Source: Bacillota bacterium (GTDB lineage: Bacteria; Bacillota; Bacilli; Alicyclobacillales; SLC66). From it: DNA of 64,000 nucleotides. The position numbers were made by a program, and so were the translations under genes. Below, in pieces: positions 25,013 to 33,158 of this stretch. Numbering within the stretch: the stretch's first letter is position 1; each line of letters begins with the position of its first letter. The notes beneath the pieces are model-generated. The model saw nothing but the letters and a program-made list of their open reading frames with translations, did no database searches and was not told the DNA's origin. The stretch lies in NCBI GenBank assembly GCA_021846285.1, contig JAJZCB010000002.1, positions 41,180 to 105,179 on the forward strand. The letters run 5' to 3'.

Positions 25013-25657
25013 ATGATGACTCATGACGACCTGTTAGGTTTTTCTCGGAACTGGGCGCTGGGAATAGCGACGGTTGCGGAATTGGGGGATGCCACCAGGA
25101 GCCATTTGGAAACAGTGAGTATCTGGTCAGCAGAACTCGCCAAACGCATTGGCATGGACGAGGCAGAGGCCGAATGGCTGGGGGTGGCCGCTATTCTCCA
25201 TGACATAGGGAAAGGCGCGATCCCCCGCGAACTTTGGCTAAAGCCGGCGCCGTTTTTCGATCAGGAACGAGAGTTCATAAAATCACACTCCGAGTTTGGA
25301 GTGGCTGTGCTCGAAAGGATTGAGGAATGGGGACAAAGCTTTGTTTCTGTTGCTCTGCTCCAGGCGGCCAAAGAGATCGCTTGGAGTCATCACGAAAACT
25401 GGGATGGCAGCGGGTATCCGCGAGGACTTTCCGGAGAAGAGATTCCGCTAGCCGCGCGAATCGTCAAAGTGGCCGATGTGGTCGATGCGTTATTATCCAA
25501 ACGACCTTATAAAGCCGCTTGGTCGTTGACGGAAACGGAACGAGAACTGCGGGAGAACAGTGGAACAGAATTCGATCCGGATCTGGTAGCGGTTTTCCTG
25601 GAAGGGGGGTTGAAATCATGGCTGGATTTATCCTCGTGTTCGTCTCTGGTTCGGTAG
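25013..25657 (+). CDS. HD-GYP domain protein, predicted c-di-GMP phosphodiesterase
   Basis: A 214-residue stand-alone HD-GYP domain. Metal and catalytic motifs are visible: HLETVSIWSAELAKR, ILHDIGKGAIP (HD), KSHSEFG, WSHHENWDGSGYPRGLSGEE and ARIVKVADVVDAL. The family hydrolyses cyclic di-GMP. No sensor domain is attached. Its 3' end overlaps the TadB-like gene by 40 bases, so its translation is tied to a pilus part. A second ATG directly follows the first. Confidence 0.9.
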   Translation: MMTHDDLLGFSRNWALGIATVAELGDATRSHLETVSIWSAELAKRIGMDEAEAEWLGVAAILHDIGKGAIPRELWLKPAPFFDQEREFIKSHSEFGVAVLERIEEWGQSFVSVALLQAAKEIAWSHHENWDGSGYPRGLSGEEIPLAARIVKVADVVDALLSKRPYKAAWSLTETERELRENSGTEFDPDLVAVFLEGGLKSWLDLSSCSSLVR

Positions 25658-26442
25658 GAACGGCTCTCTTCGGACGTTGGCGCGACGAAGCAAGGCAGCA
25701 GGAATTGATCGCCCGTTCTTTCTTGGGCGTGGTGCGACAGCGCGTCACAAAACGTCAAAAGGGGTATCAGGTGCAGTTGCAGTTCATGGCTGACTTTGTG
25801 GGTGAGCCGAAATACGGGGTGCTGGTCTATCAGGCTGGGTGGGGAACCGGCGCGGCGATGGTGTTGATCGGGGTGTTTCCTGGTCTTTGGCCCATCGCGG
25901 CGCTCTCGCCTCTGGGATTCTTCATTCCCTTCTTTTGGCTGGACGGTCGCGTGAAGAAAAGGTATAGACTGCTGGAAAAACAATCTCGTGAGTTTCGGCT
26001 TTTAGTAGCGTTTTTGATTCGTTCCGGGGCATCGATTCCGGCGGCGATCGCGGCAGCTACAAACCTATTACAGGCGCCACTGCGTTCCTATATGGAACGG
26101 GTGGTCAAACAGGTGGGGTGGGAACGAGGCATTCAAAGTCTTTCTGTCAAAGAGGCGTTTTCCGCTCTCAAAAAAGAGTTGCCCATTCCTTCGATCATTA
26201 AGATGGCGCAAACTTTTGAGCTCAATGACCGGATTAAGACAGACAATCAGGAAGAACAGTTGATGCGCAGCCTGCGCCTCGAAGAGCAGAGTCGGAACAA
26301 TATCGCGTACAAACAACTGGGAAAAATCCAGATAAAAATCGATTTGATTTCAACGCTCGGTCTGGAGATGTTAGTCGAGTTTTACCTGGTGTGGGTCGGA
26401 TTTCAAAGCATCGGAGCGGTCCTGAGCACGATGCATTTTTAA
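25618..26442 (+). CDS. TadB-like pilus platform protein (type II secretion F family)
   Basis: A 274-residue inner-membrane protein. A pair of adjacent membrane segments near 75-110 (GTGAAMVLIGVFPGLWPIAA) is followed by a helical cytosolic domain (FRLLVAFLIRSGASIPAAIA, typical of the T2SSF fold) and a C-terminal membrane helix. Such proteins transmit the work of the CpaF/TadA ATPase to pilins. The ATG follows GGAAGGGGGG. The partner TadC-like gene is at 45246. Confidence 0.7.
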   Translation: MAGFILVFVSGSVGTALFGRWRDEARQQELIARSFLGVVRQRVTKRQKGYQVQLQFMADFVGEPKYGVLVYQAGWGTGAAMVLIGVFPGLWPIAALSPLGFFIPFFWLDGRVKKRYRLLEKQSREFRLLVAFLIRSGASIPAAIAAATNLLQAPLRSYMERVVKQVGWERGIQSLSVKEAFSALKKELPIPSIIKMAQTFELNDRIKTDNQEEQLMRSLRLEEQSRNNIAYKQLGKIQIKIDLISTLGLEMLVEFYLVWVGFQSIGAVLSTMHF

Positions 26443-26458
26443 GAAGGGTGGCAAGAGC

Positions 26459-26611
26459 ATGCGCGGCATACTCAGTGAATTGTTGATGATCATCGGGATG
26501 ATCGTGATCACCGTCATTGTCACAGTGACGCTCGGCACTGGGCTGGTGGGGGTCGGCGCCCTCTTTGGGCAGCACTTTCAGAACGTGTACTCTTCGCAAA
26601 ATTCAAGTTAA
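26459..26611 (+). CDS. pilin-like mini membrane protein, 50 aa
   Basis: ATG after AAGGGTGG. A short polar N-terminus and one long hydrophobic helix (LLMIIGMIVITVIVTVTLGT) ending in QHFQNVYSSQNSS. The shape matches Flp/Tad-type pilin cores or small pseudopilins, but no processing motif is clear. First in a run of six very small membrane proteins directly after the TadB-like gene. Confidence 0.5.
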   Translation: MRGILSELLMIIGMIVITVIVTVTLGTGLVGVGALFGQHFQNVYSSQNSS

Positions 26612-26651
26612 ACGTTCACGGATACGCCGTTCTAACGAGGGGGAATTCCAG

Positions 26652-26894
26652 TTGATCACATGGCGGCCTTGGATCGTCATCACCGTTTTTGTCCTGATCC
26701 TTGTCGGAGGATTTGCGGCATTGATCCTACCGTATACCAGCATGCAATCCGCATCCAAATCAGGGAATGCGCTACCAACAGTAGAGCAACCGTCTCCGCA
26801 ACCGTTGCCAAACCCGAAATCAAGACCGATGGCGCCTCTGCCCATTCCGTCAACAAAGGCTAGGGTTCCCGCTACGCCAATGCGAAGCGGTTGA
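26652..26894 (+). CDS. small single-span membrane protein with Pro-rich tail, 80 aa
   Basis: TTG start after GAGGGGGAA. One N-terminal membrane segment (WIVITVFVLILVGGFAALIL) then an extracytoplasmic tail rich in Pro and Ser (PSPQPLPNPKSRPMAPLPIP). No family recognised. Probably part of the pilus or cell-wall-spanning assembly by context. Confidence 0.55.
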   Translation: MITWRPWIVITVFVLILVGGFAALILPYTSMQSASKSGNALPTVEQPSPQPLPNPKSRPMAPLPIPSTKARVPATPMRSG

Positions 26895-26920
26895 CAGCAC
26901 ACGAAACGGAGGTCAAATCG

Positions 26921-27040
26921 ATGGTGGCGGCAAGAATGTTGCTAATGTTCTACACGTTTACCTACAGTGCCGCCCTTCTAATGCTGGTTTGGAAGGGCGC
27001 GTTAATCGCCCTGCTGGTTTGGCCGTATCACCATGGGTAA
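26921..27040 (+). CDS. small membrane protein, 39 aa
   Basis: ATG 8 bases after CGGAGG. Nearly the whole product is hydrophobic (MLLMFYTFTYSAALLMLVWK, then GALIALLVWPY). No family recognised. Its good ribosome site and place within the run of mini membrane proteins support it. Confidence 0.45.
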   Translation: MVAARMLLMFYTFTYSAALLMLVWKGALIALLVWPYHHG

Positions 27041-27075
27041 GCGTCCACCTCAGACGGATTCGGGTTGAGAAAAAC

Positions 27076-27112
27076 GTCCCCCGTTCCCCTCTTAGTGAGG
27101 GGTTTTTTCATG
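27076..27112 (+). promoter_or_regulatory. variant leader, GTCCCCC box and hairpin
   Basis: GTCCCCC (27076-27082), then CCCCTC (27086-27091) pairing with GAGGGG (27097-27102), then TTTTTT and an ATG that opens no sensible gene. The real start with its own Shine-Dalgarno is at 27139. Hairpin plus T-run could also act as a terminator. Confidence 0.5.
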
Positions 27113-27138
27113 CCCCCAAGCCCATCGGAGGTGAATTT

Positions 27139-27345
27139 ATGCAAAATCTACGCCCCCTCATCCTTGGCATTGTTGGCCTGGCGTTGGCTGCGGTTGTGGC
27201 CGGCTTCTTTTACGTCCAGCAAACTGCCACCCAAACGACCGCCGGTACCAACATCACCAACGCCGCGAACCAGGCTGGCAACGCCGCGAACTATGGTGCG
27301 ACCAGCAACTTTGGCAGTGGCAACCTGTCCACCACTTCTTCTTAA
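27139..27345 (+). CDS. pilin-like small exported protein, 68 aa
   Basis: ATG 6 bases after GGAGGTG. N-terminal hydrophobic helix (LILGIVGLALAAVVAGFFYV) followed by an N/A/T/G-rich exposed part (TNITNAANQAGNAANYG). This is the profile of a small Tad-type pilin. It is preceded by the GTCCCCC leader variant and followed by a strong terminator, so it may be the most strongly expressed unit of the cluster (inference). Confidence 0.6.
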   Translation: MQNLRPLILGIVGLALAAVVAGFFYVQQTATQTTAGTNITNAANQAGNAANYGATSNFGSGNLSTTSS

Positions 27346-27351
27346 TCACAA

Positions 27352-27377
27352 AAGGCGAGCGACCCTCGCCTTTTTTT
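27352..27377 (+). terminator. intrinsic terminator
   Basis: AAGGCGAG (27352-27359) with CTCGCCTT (27365-27372), loop CGACC, then a run of seven or more T. It separates the small pilin-like gene from the next one. Confidence 0.85.
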
Positions 27378-27393
27378 ATGGGGAGCGATGCGT

Positions 27394-27810
27394 ATGCATA
27401 ACATCTTTACTTTTTTCGCCAGCGCTGCGCTGGTGGTCACGGTTCTCCTGCTCTTCTTTGTCGGGGCAGAACTCACCACAGCGCAGACATCCGCGGAGAC
27501 GGCGGCGCAGGTGGGGGCGCACACGTCCGCGATCAGTGGCGGAAACATGTCCGACATTCAGCAGGCGGTGCTGTCCACCTTGACGCAGGAGGGGTTGCCG
27601 ACCACCTGGAACGGGCAAAGTCTGATCAATGTTTCCAGCAACATTCAAAGCGCCAGCCAATCACCGACGATTTCCGTCACTGTGCAGTACAAGATGCCAA
27701 CCGTGATCACGAACATCGGGGGGCTAGTCGGAGACCCCAACGGGATGCCTGGCTCCTTCCCGATTCAAGCCACGGAAAGCTATACCAACGATACGTTTTT
27801 TGGGGGTTGA
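27394..27810 (+). CDS. pilin/TadE-like exported protein
   Basis: A 138-residue protein: N-terminal hydrophobic segment (IFTFFASAALVVTVLLLFFV) and an extracytoplasmic domain (QQAVLSTLTQEGLPTTWNG, SPTISVTVQYKMP). This resembles TadE/F-type minor pilins and has a relative at 27900. The second ATG is 8 bases after GGGGAG and is preferred over the one at 27388. Confidence 0.6.
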   Translation: MHNIFTFFASAALVVTVLLLFFVGAELTTAQTSAETAAQVGAHTSAISGGNMSDIQQAVLSTLTQEGLPTTWNGQSLINVSSNIQSASQSPTISVTVQYKMPTVITNIGGLVGDPNGMPGSFPIQATESYTNDTFFGG

Positions 27811-27814
27811 GGTC

Positions 27815-27907
27815 ATGCGTCCGATTCTCTGGATTGTTGCAATCGCACTGATGGGCGCGGGCACAGTCTGTCTTGCCGCGTGGCTTGGAGGGGAAAACGA
27901 TGCGTGA
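27815..27907 (+). CDS. mini membrane protein, 30 aa
   Basis: Short hydrophobic product (PILWIVAIALMGAGTVCLAA) between two pilin-like genes. GGGGGTTGAGG precedes the ATG and the last codons overlap the next start. Could be a small assembly factor or only a spacer frame. Confidence 0.35.
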   Translation: MRPILWIVAIALMGAGTVCLAAWLGGENDA

Positions 27908-28385
27908 TGTATTCTGGCTGTTTGCGTTTGCGCTCATTGGGGTCAGTCTGCTGCTCCTAAGCGGCAGCACGGGTGTGCAAAACACGCTGGGTGATGCCGT
28001 GCAAAATGCAGTGCAACAGGGCGCGTGGTCCGGGCAATCAGTCGTTCAAAATGGCGGCGGAGCGGGTGGGTTTTCCGCGTCTGGCGGCGGAGAGGCTGGC
28101 GCCGTCGACCAAGCGGTAAATACCGCGCTTGTAGCGAACTTCACACCCATTGTTTCGGAACTGCAGACGAACCCGCAAAACACGGTGGGAGGGCAGCCAC
28201 TGACGATTGACGGGAACGTGGTGGCTTATGTGACCACCAGTATTCAAAACAACCTCGTTGAGGTTCAAGTATCAGGAGCCATCGTTGTACCATGGTTTGC
28301 GGATTGGATGGGCGGGATTTTGAATCATCAAACGCCGAATTCGGCTGACGCTTTCGATCTGACCGCACTAGGGAACACACCCTGA
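27900..28385 (+). CDS. pilin/TadE-like exported protein
   Basis: A 161-residue protein with one N-terminal membrane segment (VFWLFAFALIGVSLLLLSG) and an exposed domain with a Gly-rich patch (QNGGGAGGFSASGGGEAG) and a beta-rich end (VGGQPLTIDGNVVAYVTTSI). It shares layout and short similarities with the protein at 27394 (a domain ending in a V-V strand pair), so both may be minor pilins. GGAGGGG precedes the ATG. Confidence 0.6.
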   Translation: MRDVFWLFAFALIGVSLLLLSGSTGVQNTLGDAVQNAVQQGAWSGQSVVQNGGGAGGFSASGGGEAGAVDQAVNTALVANFTPIVSELQTNPQNTVGGQPLTIDGNVVAYVTTSIQNNLVEVQVSGAIVVPWFADWMGGILNHQTPNSADAFDLTALGNTP

Positions 28386-28404
28386 ACCTACTCCCCATGG
28401 CGAT

Positions 28405-28438
28405 TGGTCACCCACCCCACCTATCAGTAGAAAGGTGG
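28405..28438 (+). promoter_or_regulatory. GTCACCC leader, copy before HU gene
   Basis: Box at 28407-28413. CCACCT (28417-28422) pairs with AGGTGG (28433-28438), loop of 10 bases ending GTAGAA. A GTG inside the 3' arm (28435) is in frame with HU, but a better Shine-Dalgarno and start lie at 28498. Confidence 0.6.
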
Positions 28439-28497
28439 AACATAGGAGAATTTGCGCTAAGGGATACGTGCAGACCAATTTGAAGGGGGTTAACCAA

Positions 28498-28755
28498 TTG
28501 AGTAAGGATGCCTTGATCACTAGGGCCTGCGACAAAAGCGGCCTGGCGAAGAAGGACGTGGAGGCGACATGGAACGCGCTGCAAGAAGCAATCCGCACGG
28601 AGTTGAAGGCTGGCGAAGAGGTCGCGATCGCCGGAGTGGGCAAGCTCAAACCCGCAAAACGAGCGGCGCGTATCGGACGAAACCCGCAGACTGGACAAGC
28701 CCTCGACATTCCGGAGAAGGAGACCGTCAAGCTGGTTGTGAGTACAAAATACTAA
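28498..28755 (+). CDS. HU-family DNA-binding protein
   Basis: An 85-residue histone-like protein. The N-terminus (SKDALITRACDKSGLAKKDV) and the arm region (VAIAGVGKLKPAKRAARIGR, then NPQTGQALDIPEKETVKL) are typical HU/IHF. It bends DNA and could shape the nearby palindromic array (inference). TTG start 6 bases after GAAGGGGG. A possible N-terminal extension from 28435 is less likely. Confidence 0.9.
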   Translation: MSKDALITRACDKSGLAKKDVEATWNALQEAIRTELKAGEEVAIAGVGKLKPAKRAARIGRNPQTGQALDIPEKETVKLVVSTKY

Positions 28756-28778
28756 GGCCGCCTGAGGGCGGCTTTTTT
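28755..28778 (+). terminator. intrinsic terminator
   Basis: GCCGCC (28757-28762), loop TGAG, GGCGGC (28767-28772), then TTTTTT. Ends the HU transcript just before repeat unit A. Confidence 0.85.
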
Positions 28779-28800
28779 GTTAGATGCTCAAACGGTGGCA

Positions 28801-28970
28801 GGAGACGGGGGAAACAGTGTCCATGATTACAGGCAACTTTAGAACCGTATCTATCAAGAACGCTAGGGTCACCGAGACCATTCTTGATAGATACGAAACC
28901 CTCAAAAACCAGTGGTGACCGCCGTTCTTGTCAAGAATGGTGTTCTCAAACAGCAACAGGAGGCGGGGAA
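28801..28970. repeat. palindrome repeat unit A
   Basis: First of three related units (others at 33142-33300 and 33300-33497). GTGTCCATGATTACAGGCAA is a degraded form of the 16-bp palindrome of units B and C. CGTATCTATCAAGAA (28846-28860) and TTCTTGATAGATACG (28881-28895) form a perfect 15-bp inverted repeat with a 20-base spacer. TTCTTGTCAAGAA (28925-28937) is a further palindrome. GGAGGCGGGG closes the unit. Region 28971-29045 holds only the leader of the next gene. Confidence 0.85.
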
Positions 28971-29045
28971 CAAAAAAAGTTTAGAGGGAGGTGAAAGCGC
29001 GACTTCCTCGGCCTAAACGCCGGGGGTTCCGTCGCGCCAAATCAG

Positions 29046-29678
29046 ATGAAAAATCAATTGCGGACCGCAATACAATTGACGGCCATGTTGGTCAACGCTA
29101 CCCTGCTTGTCGACGCCTGGCGTACAGGCGTTTGGTTGTTTGCACTCTTCGCGCTATCGGAAGTGCTCTTAATGGCTTATACCACTTGGACAAAACCATT
29201 GGGCATCTCATCAGATTGGTGGGGATGGGCGGCTGCGATATTCGTGCTCATGTTCCCCCTGTTTTCTACGGACTTCCTGGTCACGCGCGAAATGATTCCT
29301 GTATGGCGGTTGGAACTCGGCGATGCGGTGATCGCATGCGCATTCGTTCTGGAGCTGTCGGCGCTTGCGTTTTTAAACACGGCCTTCACTCAAGTGCCCG
29401 AAGCGCGAAAGTTGGTGCGCAAGGGGCTGTATCGCTTCGTTCGACATCCCTTGTACACTTCTTATTTCATCGCCTACTCCGGGCAGGCGTTCATGTTTAA
29501 CGAATGGTTGTATTGGCTGACCTTCGTGATCTTCGTGATCTGTCAGACCATTCGAGCAAGGGCGGAGGAACGGGTTTTGTCGCGTGTTTTCCCGCTGTAT
29601 GAGAAGTACAAACAGCAGACGGGCATGTTCACCCCACGTCTAGGGAGGTGGCCGCGATGGAGCCTACGCAGATCGTAG
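29046..29678 (+). CDS. membrane methyltransferase, isoprenylcysteine carboxyl methyltransferase type
   Basis: A 210-residue protein with about five membrane segments. The C-terminal signature GLYRFVRHPLYTSYFI, a hydrophobic stretch and RARAEERVL...YEKYKQQTGMF matches the ICMT/phospholipid methyltransferase family, which uses S-adenosylmethionine within the membrane. The substrate cannot be told from sequence. Its 3' end overlaps the HerA/VirD4-like gene, so it belongs to the transfer operon; modification of a lipid, pilin or peptide signal is speculation. Confidence 0.75.
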   Translation: MKNQLRTAIQLTAMLVNATLLVDAWRTGVWLFALFALSEVLLMAYTTWTKPLGISSDWWGWAAAIFVLMFPLFSTDFLVTREMIPVWRLELGDAVIACAFVLELSALAFLNTAFTQVPEARKLVRKGLYRFVRHPLYTSYFIAYSGQAFMFNEWLYWLTFVIFVICQTIRARAEERVLSRVFPLYEKYKQQTGMFTPRLGRWPRWSLRRS

Positions 29679-32107
29679 GTCTTGTCGTCGCAGGTGGAGT
29701 CGGCTACGGCATTGTGCAGGCGACAAAAGGGCGGATGCGAGGCGATGCAAAAAACGCGTCGCATAAGGATCGGTGGCTGTTACCCAAAGATTCGCATGAA
29801 CACCACACAGACGAAGCACAGCGATGGGTATCGACGTTCTTGGACTTTGGTCGCCCTAAAACCGAATGGGCTGCCTATGGACAGGCGAAATTTTCTTTTC
29901 GAATCGTGAAGGACGACAAAGATTCCGTGCGGTTCTATTTGGACGCGCCCAATGACCGGCTAAGGGGGATTCAAAGCAATCTGCCGCCGACGCTGGAATG
30001 GCACGAACGCGATCCGCGCAACGAGAAACCATCTGCTCGGTTTTATGTACAGGCGGAACACGCGTTCTTGCCGTTTGCCGTGGGCGGAAAGTCGGATCTA
30101 CTCCCTACTGTGATCCGGGCGATGGATCTCGATACGGAACTGCGAATTTCGTTCTCGCCAGCAGATACACACCGCTACTTGATCGGTTTGAGAAAAGAGC
30201 ATGAGAAGTACCGGCCAGCCATTCAATCGAATGCAGGGGGAACACTGGGCGCAGTTGGGAGGGATTTGGCGGAGGAACTTGGGCAAGGATTGGGCGAGGC
30301 GCTGTTCGGCGCGAAGGCACCGAGAAAGGCGGCGCCAAGACCGACAACTCCCCTGCAAGAACAGAGCCAACAGCAAAAGAAGATCAAAGCGGGGATGCTC
30401 CCCCACGAGGAAAAGCAGATGCAGGCGATTGCCGAGCGGTTTCATGATGTTTCCCGCATGTTCCAGGTGGAGATCGAACTGCTCCTATATGGGGAACATG
30501 CGAATCCACGGGCAGCGTTTCAGAGTGTGCTGGCGGCGATGCGGCATTTTGCCGATTTGAATCGCCTGACTGAATCCCGAAGAAAGGCAACATTGGTTCT
30601 ATCGGCGCCCGAACTGGCGCAGTGGGTGCATGTGGCGACTCCGACGGAGGTCAAGGGGATGGAAATGATCCGGGAACACGCCAAGACACTGAACAAACAG
30701 GAATTTAATGACGGAGTTGTGGTTGGGTTTTTGCGGCATCCCGCGCAGGAGGTTCGATTGATTCGACTTCCTTCCGAACAGTTGAAATCGCACTTTGTCC
30801 TGACGGGGATGACAGGCGCCGGGAAATCCACCACGCTCTTAACCATGATCGATAGCATGCTGGAACCGTGGAAAGAGGGTACGGATAAGAATCCGCAGCC
30901 GGGATTCACCCTATTTGATCCGGCTGATTCCACGGCCGTGATCTTGCTGTCGCACATCGCAAGGGTGCTTGAAGGGCCGGACGACCCGCGTTGGCAGAAG
31001 GTCCATTACGTATCGTTTTCAAACGCCGATATTCCCGTTCCGATGAACTTCTTTCATGTGCTGGAGACGGACGGTATTCTGGCGTTGCTCAACCGGGGAA
31101 ACAACAACGCCATCCGTTCCAACCGCATGATCCGCAACGCAGTCGAAACGCTGAAGGCGGACTCCGTCCCTCACGCTTTACTCGGTATTCCGCAGATACT
31201 AAAGGACGAGCGGTTTCGGGAGATTGTGCTGACCCGCGCCAAACAAAATGGATTGTCTTTGATGATGCGGCAATTTTGGGAGCGGGATTTTGACAAAGTG
31301 GCCAAAAATCCCGAAGTGTTTGAGCCAGTGGAAAATCGGATCGATCCGTTTTCAAAAGGCGCGGCTCGCATGGTGTTTGGACAGCCAGATTGGGCGTTTC
31401 GGGTTCGGGAGTGGATGGATCAAGGACACATTTTGCTCATCGGTGTAAAAGCCCTTGGTGAACAGGCGATGGAACTGTTTGCAGGGAGCCTGATTGAACA
31501 CTATCACTGGGTAGCGCAGACGCGGCCGCAGGATACGTCGATGGTCCATTATCTCATGGTCGATGAGTGTCATCGGGCGCAGACCCCGATTATGAAAAAC
31601 ATGATTCGGGAAGACCGCAAATTTGGGCTGTCTCTGGGAATGATCACGCAGAGTGTGGAACAACTCACCGGCGAGATTAAAAAGGAAATTTTGGACAACG
31701 TGCAAACCATTATTTCCTTGCGGCAGGGCTTGAATGGCGCCCCTGTCGTATCCGAACTTGCGCAACGTTCATTTTCTGCCGAGTACTTGCGAAAGCTTCC
31801 CACTAACGTAGCTGCGGTCTATAGCATCGTCGACGGAAAAGGTACGTCGGTGGAGACGTGGGCGAATCCACCAGAAACGTATGCCGGTTACGGCGAGAAC
31901 GCCGTTGTGGTACCGTTTCACAATAAACCATTGCTGAATCAACGGCGGGAAGAATTGCAGCAGACGGGACGTGACATGCAAAAGGAACTGGGCCAAGACG
32001 CGCATTTCGTGGAAAAACGTCTGGAAAAATACCTAGAATCGGCGAATTGGGCTGGCGAGGATGAATTGAGCGATGATGCGCCCAAGAAACGCTCGAAGCT
32101 ATATTAA
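29657..32107 (+). CDS. HerA/VirD4-type conjugation ATPase
   Basis: An 816-residue motor protein. A membrane-proximal N-terminal region is followed by a HerA/FtsK-type ATPase: Walker A GMTGAGKSTTLL (about residues 385-397), Walker B YLMVDECHRA and a sensor-like GMITQSVEQL. The C-terminal 60 residues are charged. Proteins of this group couple ATP hydrolysis to DNA transfer through a conjugative channel. The ATG is 6 bases after GGGAGGTGG. The next gene encodes a degenerate relative. Confidence 0.85.
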   Translation: MEPTQIVGLVVAGGVGYGIVQATKGRMRGDAKNASHKDRWLLPKDSHEHHTDEAQRWVSTFLDFGRPKTEWAAYGQAKFSFRIVKDDKDSVRFYLDAPNDRLRGIQSNLPPTLEWHERDPRNEKPSARFYVQAEHAFLPFAVGGKSDLLPTVIRAMDLDTELRISFSPADTHRYLIGLRKEHEKYRPAIQSNAGGTLGAVGRDLAEELGQGLGEALFGAKAPRKAAPRPTTPLQEQSQQQKKIKAGMLPHEEKQMQAIAERFHDVSRMFQVEIELLLYGEHANPRAAFQSVLAAMRHFADLNRLTESRRKATLVLSAPELAQWVHVATPTEVKGMEMIREHAKTLNKQEFNDGVVVGFLRHPAQEVRLIRLPSEQLKSHFVLTGMTGAGKSTTLLTMIDSMLEPWKEGTDKNPQPGFTLFDPADSTAVILLSHIARVLEGPDDPRWQKVHYVSFSNADIPVPMNFFHVLETDGILALLNRGNNNAIRSNRMIRNAVETLKADSVPHALLGIPQILKDERFREIVLTRAKQNGLSLMMRQFWERDFDKVAKNPEVFEPVENRIDPFSKGAARMVFGQPDWAFRVREWMDQGHILLIGVKALGEQAMELFAGSLIEHYHWVAQTRPQDTSMVHYLMVDECHRAQTPIMKNMIREDRKFGLSLGMITQSVEQLTGEIKKEILDNVQTIISLRQGLNGAPVVSELAQRSFSAEYLRKLPTNVAAVYSIVDGKGTSVETWANPPETYAGYGENAVVVPFHNKPLLNQRREELQQTGRDMQKELGQDAHFVEKRLEKYLESANWAGEDELSDDAPKKRSKLY

Positions 32108-32120
32108 CTGAACCGAAAGC

Positions 32121-32171
32121 CTATTGTCGTCACCCAACCCGCCTATAGGTAGAAAGGCGGGATGTTTTATG
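32121..32171 (+). promoter_or_regulatory. GTCACCC leader, copy before degenerate ATPase gene
   Basis: Box at 32129-32135. CCCGCCT (32138-32144) pairs perfectly with AGGCGGG (32155-32161) across a 10-base loop ATAGGTAGAA. The Shine-Dalgarno is in the 3' arm, 7 bases before ATG 32169. Confidence 0.75.
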
Positions 32172-33158
32172 CAGACTATCATAGTGGGCCGGGATTATGC
32201 CGCGCAGGATACCCTCGCCAACCTTATCCGTGAAGAGATGAAGAGGGGGCAAGGCGGCGTTGTCATCACTACAGGTGATCGCCTGATCGAGTCGGCAGTT
32301 CATTCTTGGAAAGAAACGCAGCATGCGCAGCGGTGGGAGAAATTTCATTGGATCGAATTAGAGTACGGTGCTCCCTTTTCGTTTCCCGTGAATCTGCTGC
32401 AAACGCCCAAGGCGCTTATGGAAGTTTGGCGCTCTCTTGGTCTGCCAGGCTATTTGGAATTTCAGGAAGCGGTGTTTTGGTTCACGCATCGAGAGGAAAC
32501 GGCCACAATCTTTAAACTGAACGACTATTTCCTGTTGCAACGAGTCAAGGAGAATCGGCGGGCGAGTTTGCCAGAATGGGTCATTGGAGAAGCCATCTCG
32601 TTACTGGGCCCGCTCAAGGCACAGGTGGGGCAAAAGGAAAATCGGGTTACCATGAAACGCTGGCTGGAGGAAGGGCACTGGGTATTTTTCGACGTCAAAC
32701 AGTTGGAACCCAAGTTGCAGGCGTTTATGGCGGAATACGTGGCCGTTCTGTACGAGAACGAACGAGACGGCCAGAGCGTATTCGTCGTGAACGGCATCCC
32801 CCCCTCTGTACGCATACAACAGTTCGAGAACCTTTTTGGCGCCTTCCCCGATGTGGACGAGTTGGAAAACTGGATCAGAGACAATCGAGAACGACGCTTC
32901 ACTATTTTTTCCACCACCGCGGAGGAAGCAAAACGGTTGAATGATTTGAAAATGGTGGCCATGAATACGGACACCGCGTCTTTGAAACCGCGCGAGTGTA
33001 TTCAGACGGGGCGGACAGGGGACAGGCGAACGTTTGTTTCGCCACGTTCCAATCCATCCGTTTCCGCATCGTTAAAGCATCAGATTCAGGAGAAAGATGG
33101 ACTCCCGCGGGAACGAATCCTCTCTTGGCTCTATGAACAGCAGGAGGCGGGGTGGTAG
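32169..33158 (+). CDS. degenerate HerA/VirD4-like pseudo-ATPase
   Basis: A 329-residue protein that follows the HerA/VirD4 domain order but lacks its catalytic residues. MQTIIVGRDYAAQDTLANLI stands where a Walker A would be, without GK[ST]; RGQGGVVITTGDRLIE aligns with the usual RGxGVVVIDPHGDL strand; GQKENRVTMKRWLEEGHWVF matches the LDxxxWLxEGKxVLVD segment; VFVVNGIPPSV replaces the Walker B acidic pair. It sits directly after the active ATPase and may be a structural partner in a mixed ring (inference). This assignment rests on my reading of the pattern, without an alignment. Confidence 0.5.
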   Translation: MQTIIVGRDYAAQDTLANLIREEMKRGQGGVVITTGDRLIESAVHSWKETQHAQRWEKFHWIELEYGAPFSFPVNLLQTPKALMEVWRSLGLPGYLEFQEAVFWFTHREETATIFKLNDYFLLQRVKENRRASLPEWVIGEAISLLGPLKAQVGQKENRVTMKRWLEEGHWVFFDVKQLEPKLQAFMAEYVAVLYENERDGQSVFVVNGIPPSVRIQQFENLFGAFPDVDELENWIRDNRERRFTIFSTTAEEAKRLNDLKMVAMNTDTASLKPRECIQTGRTGDRRTFVSPRSNPSVSASLKHQIQEKDGLPRERILSWLYEQQEAGW

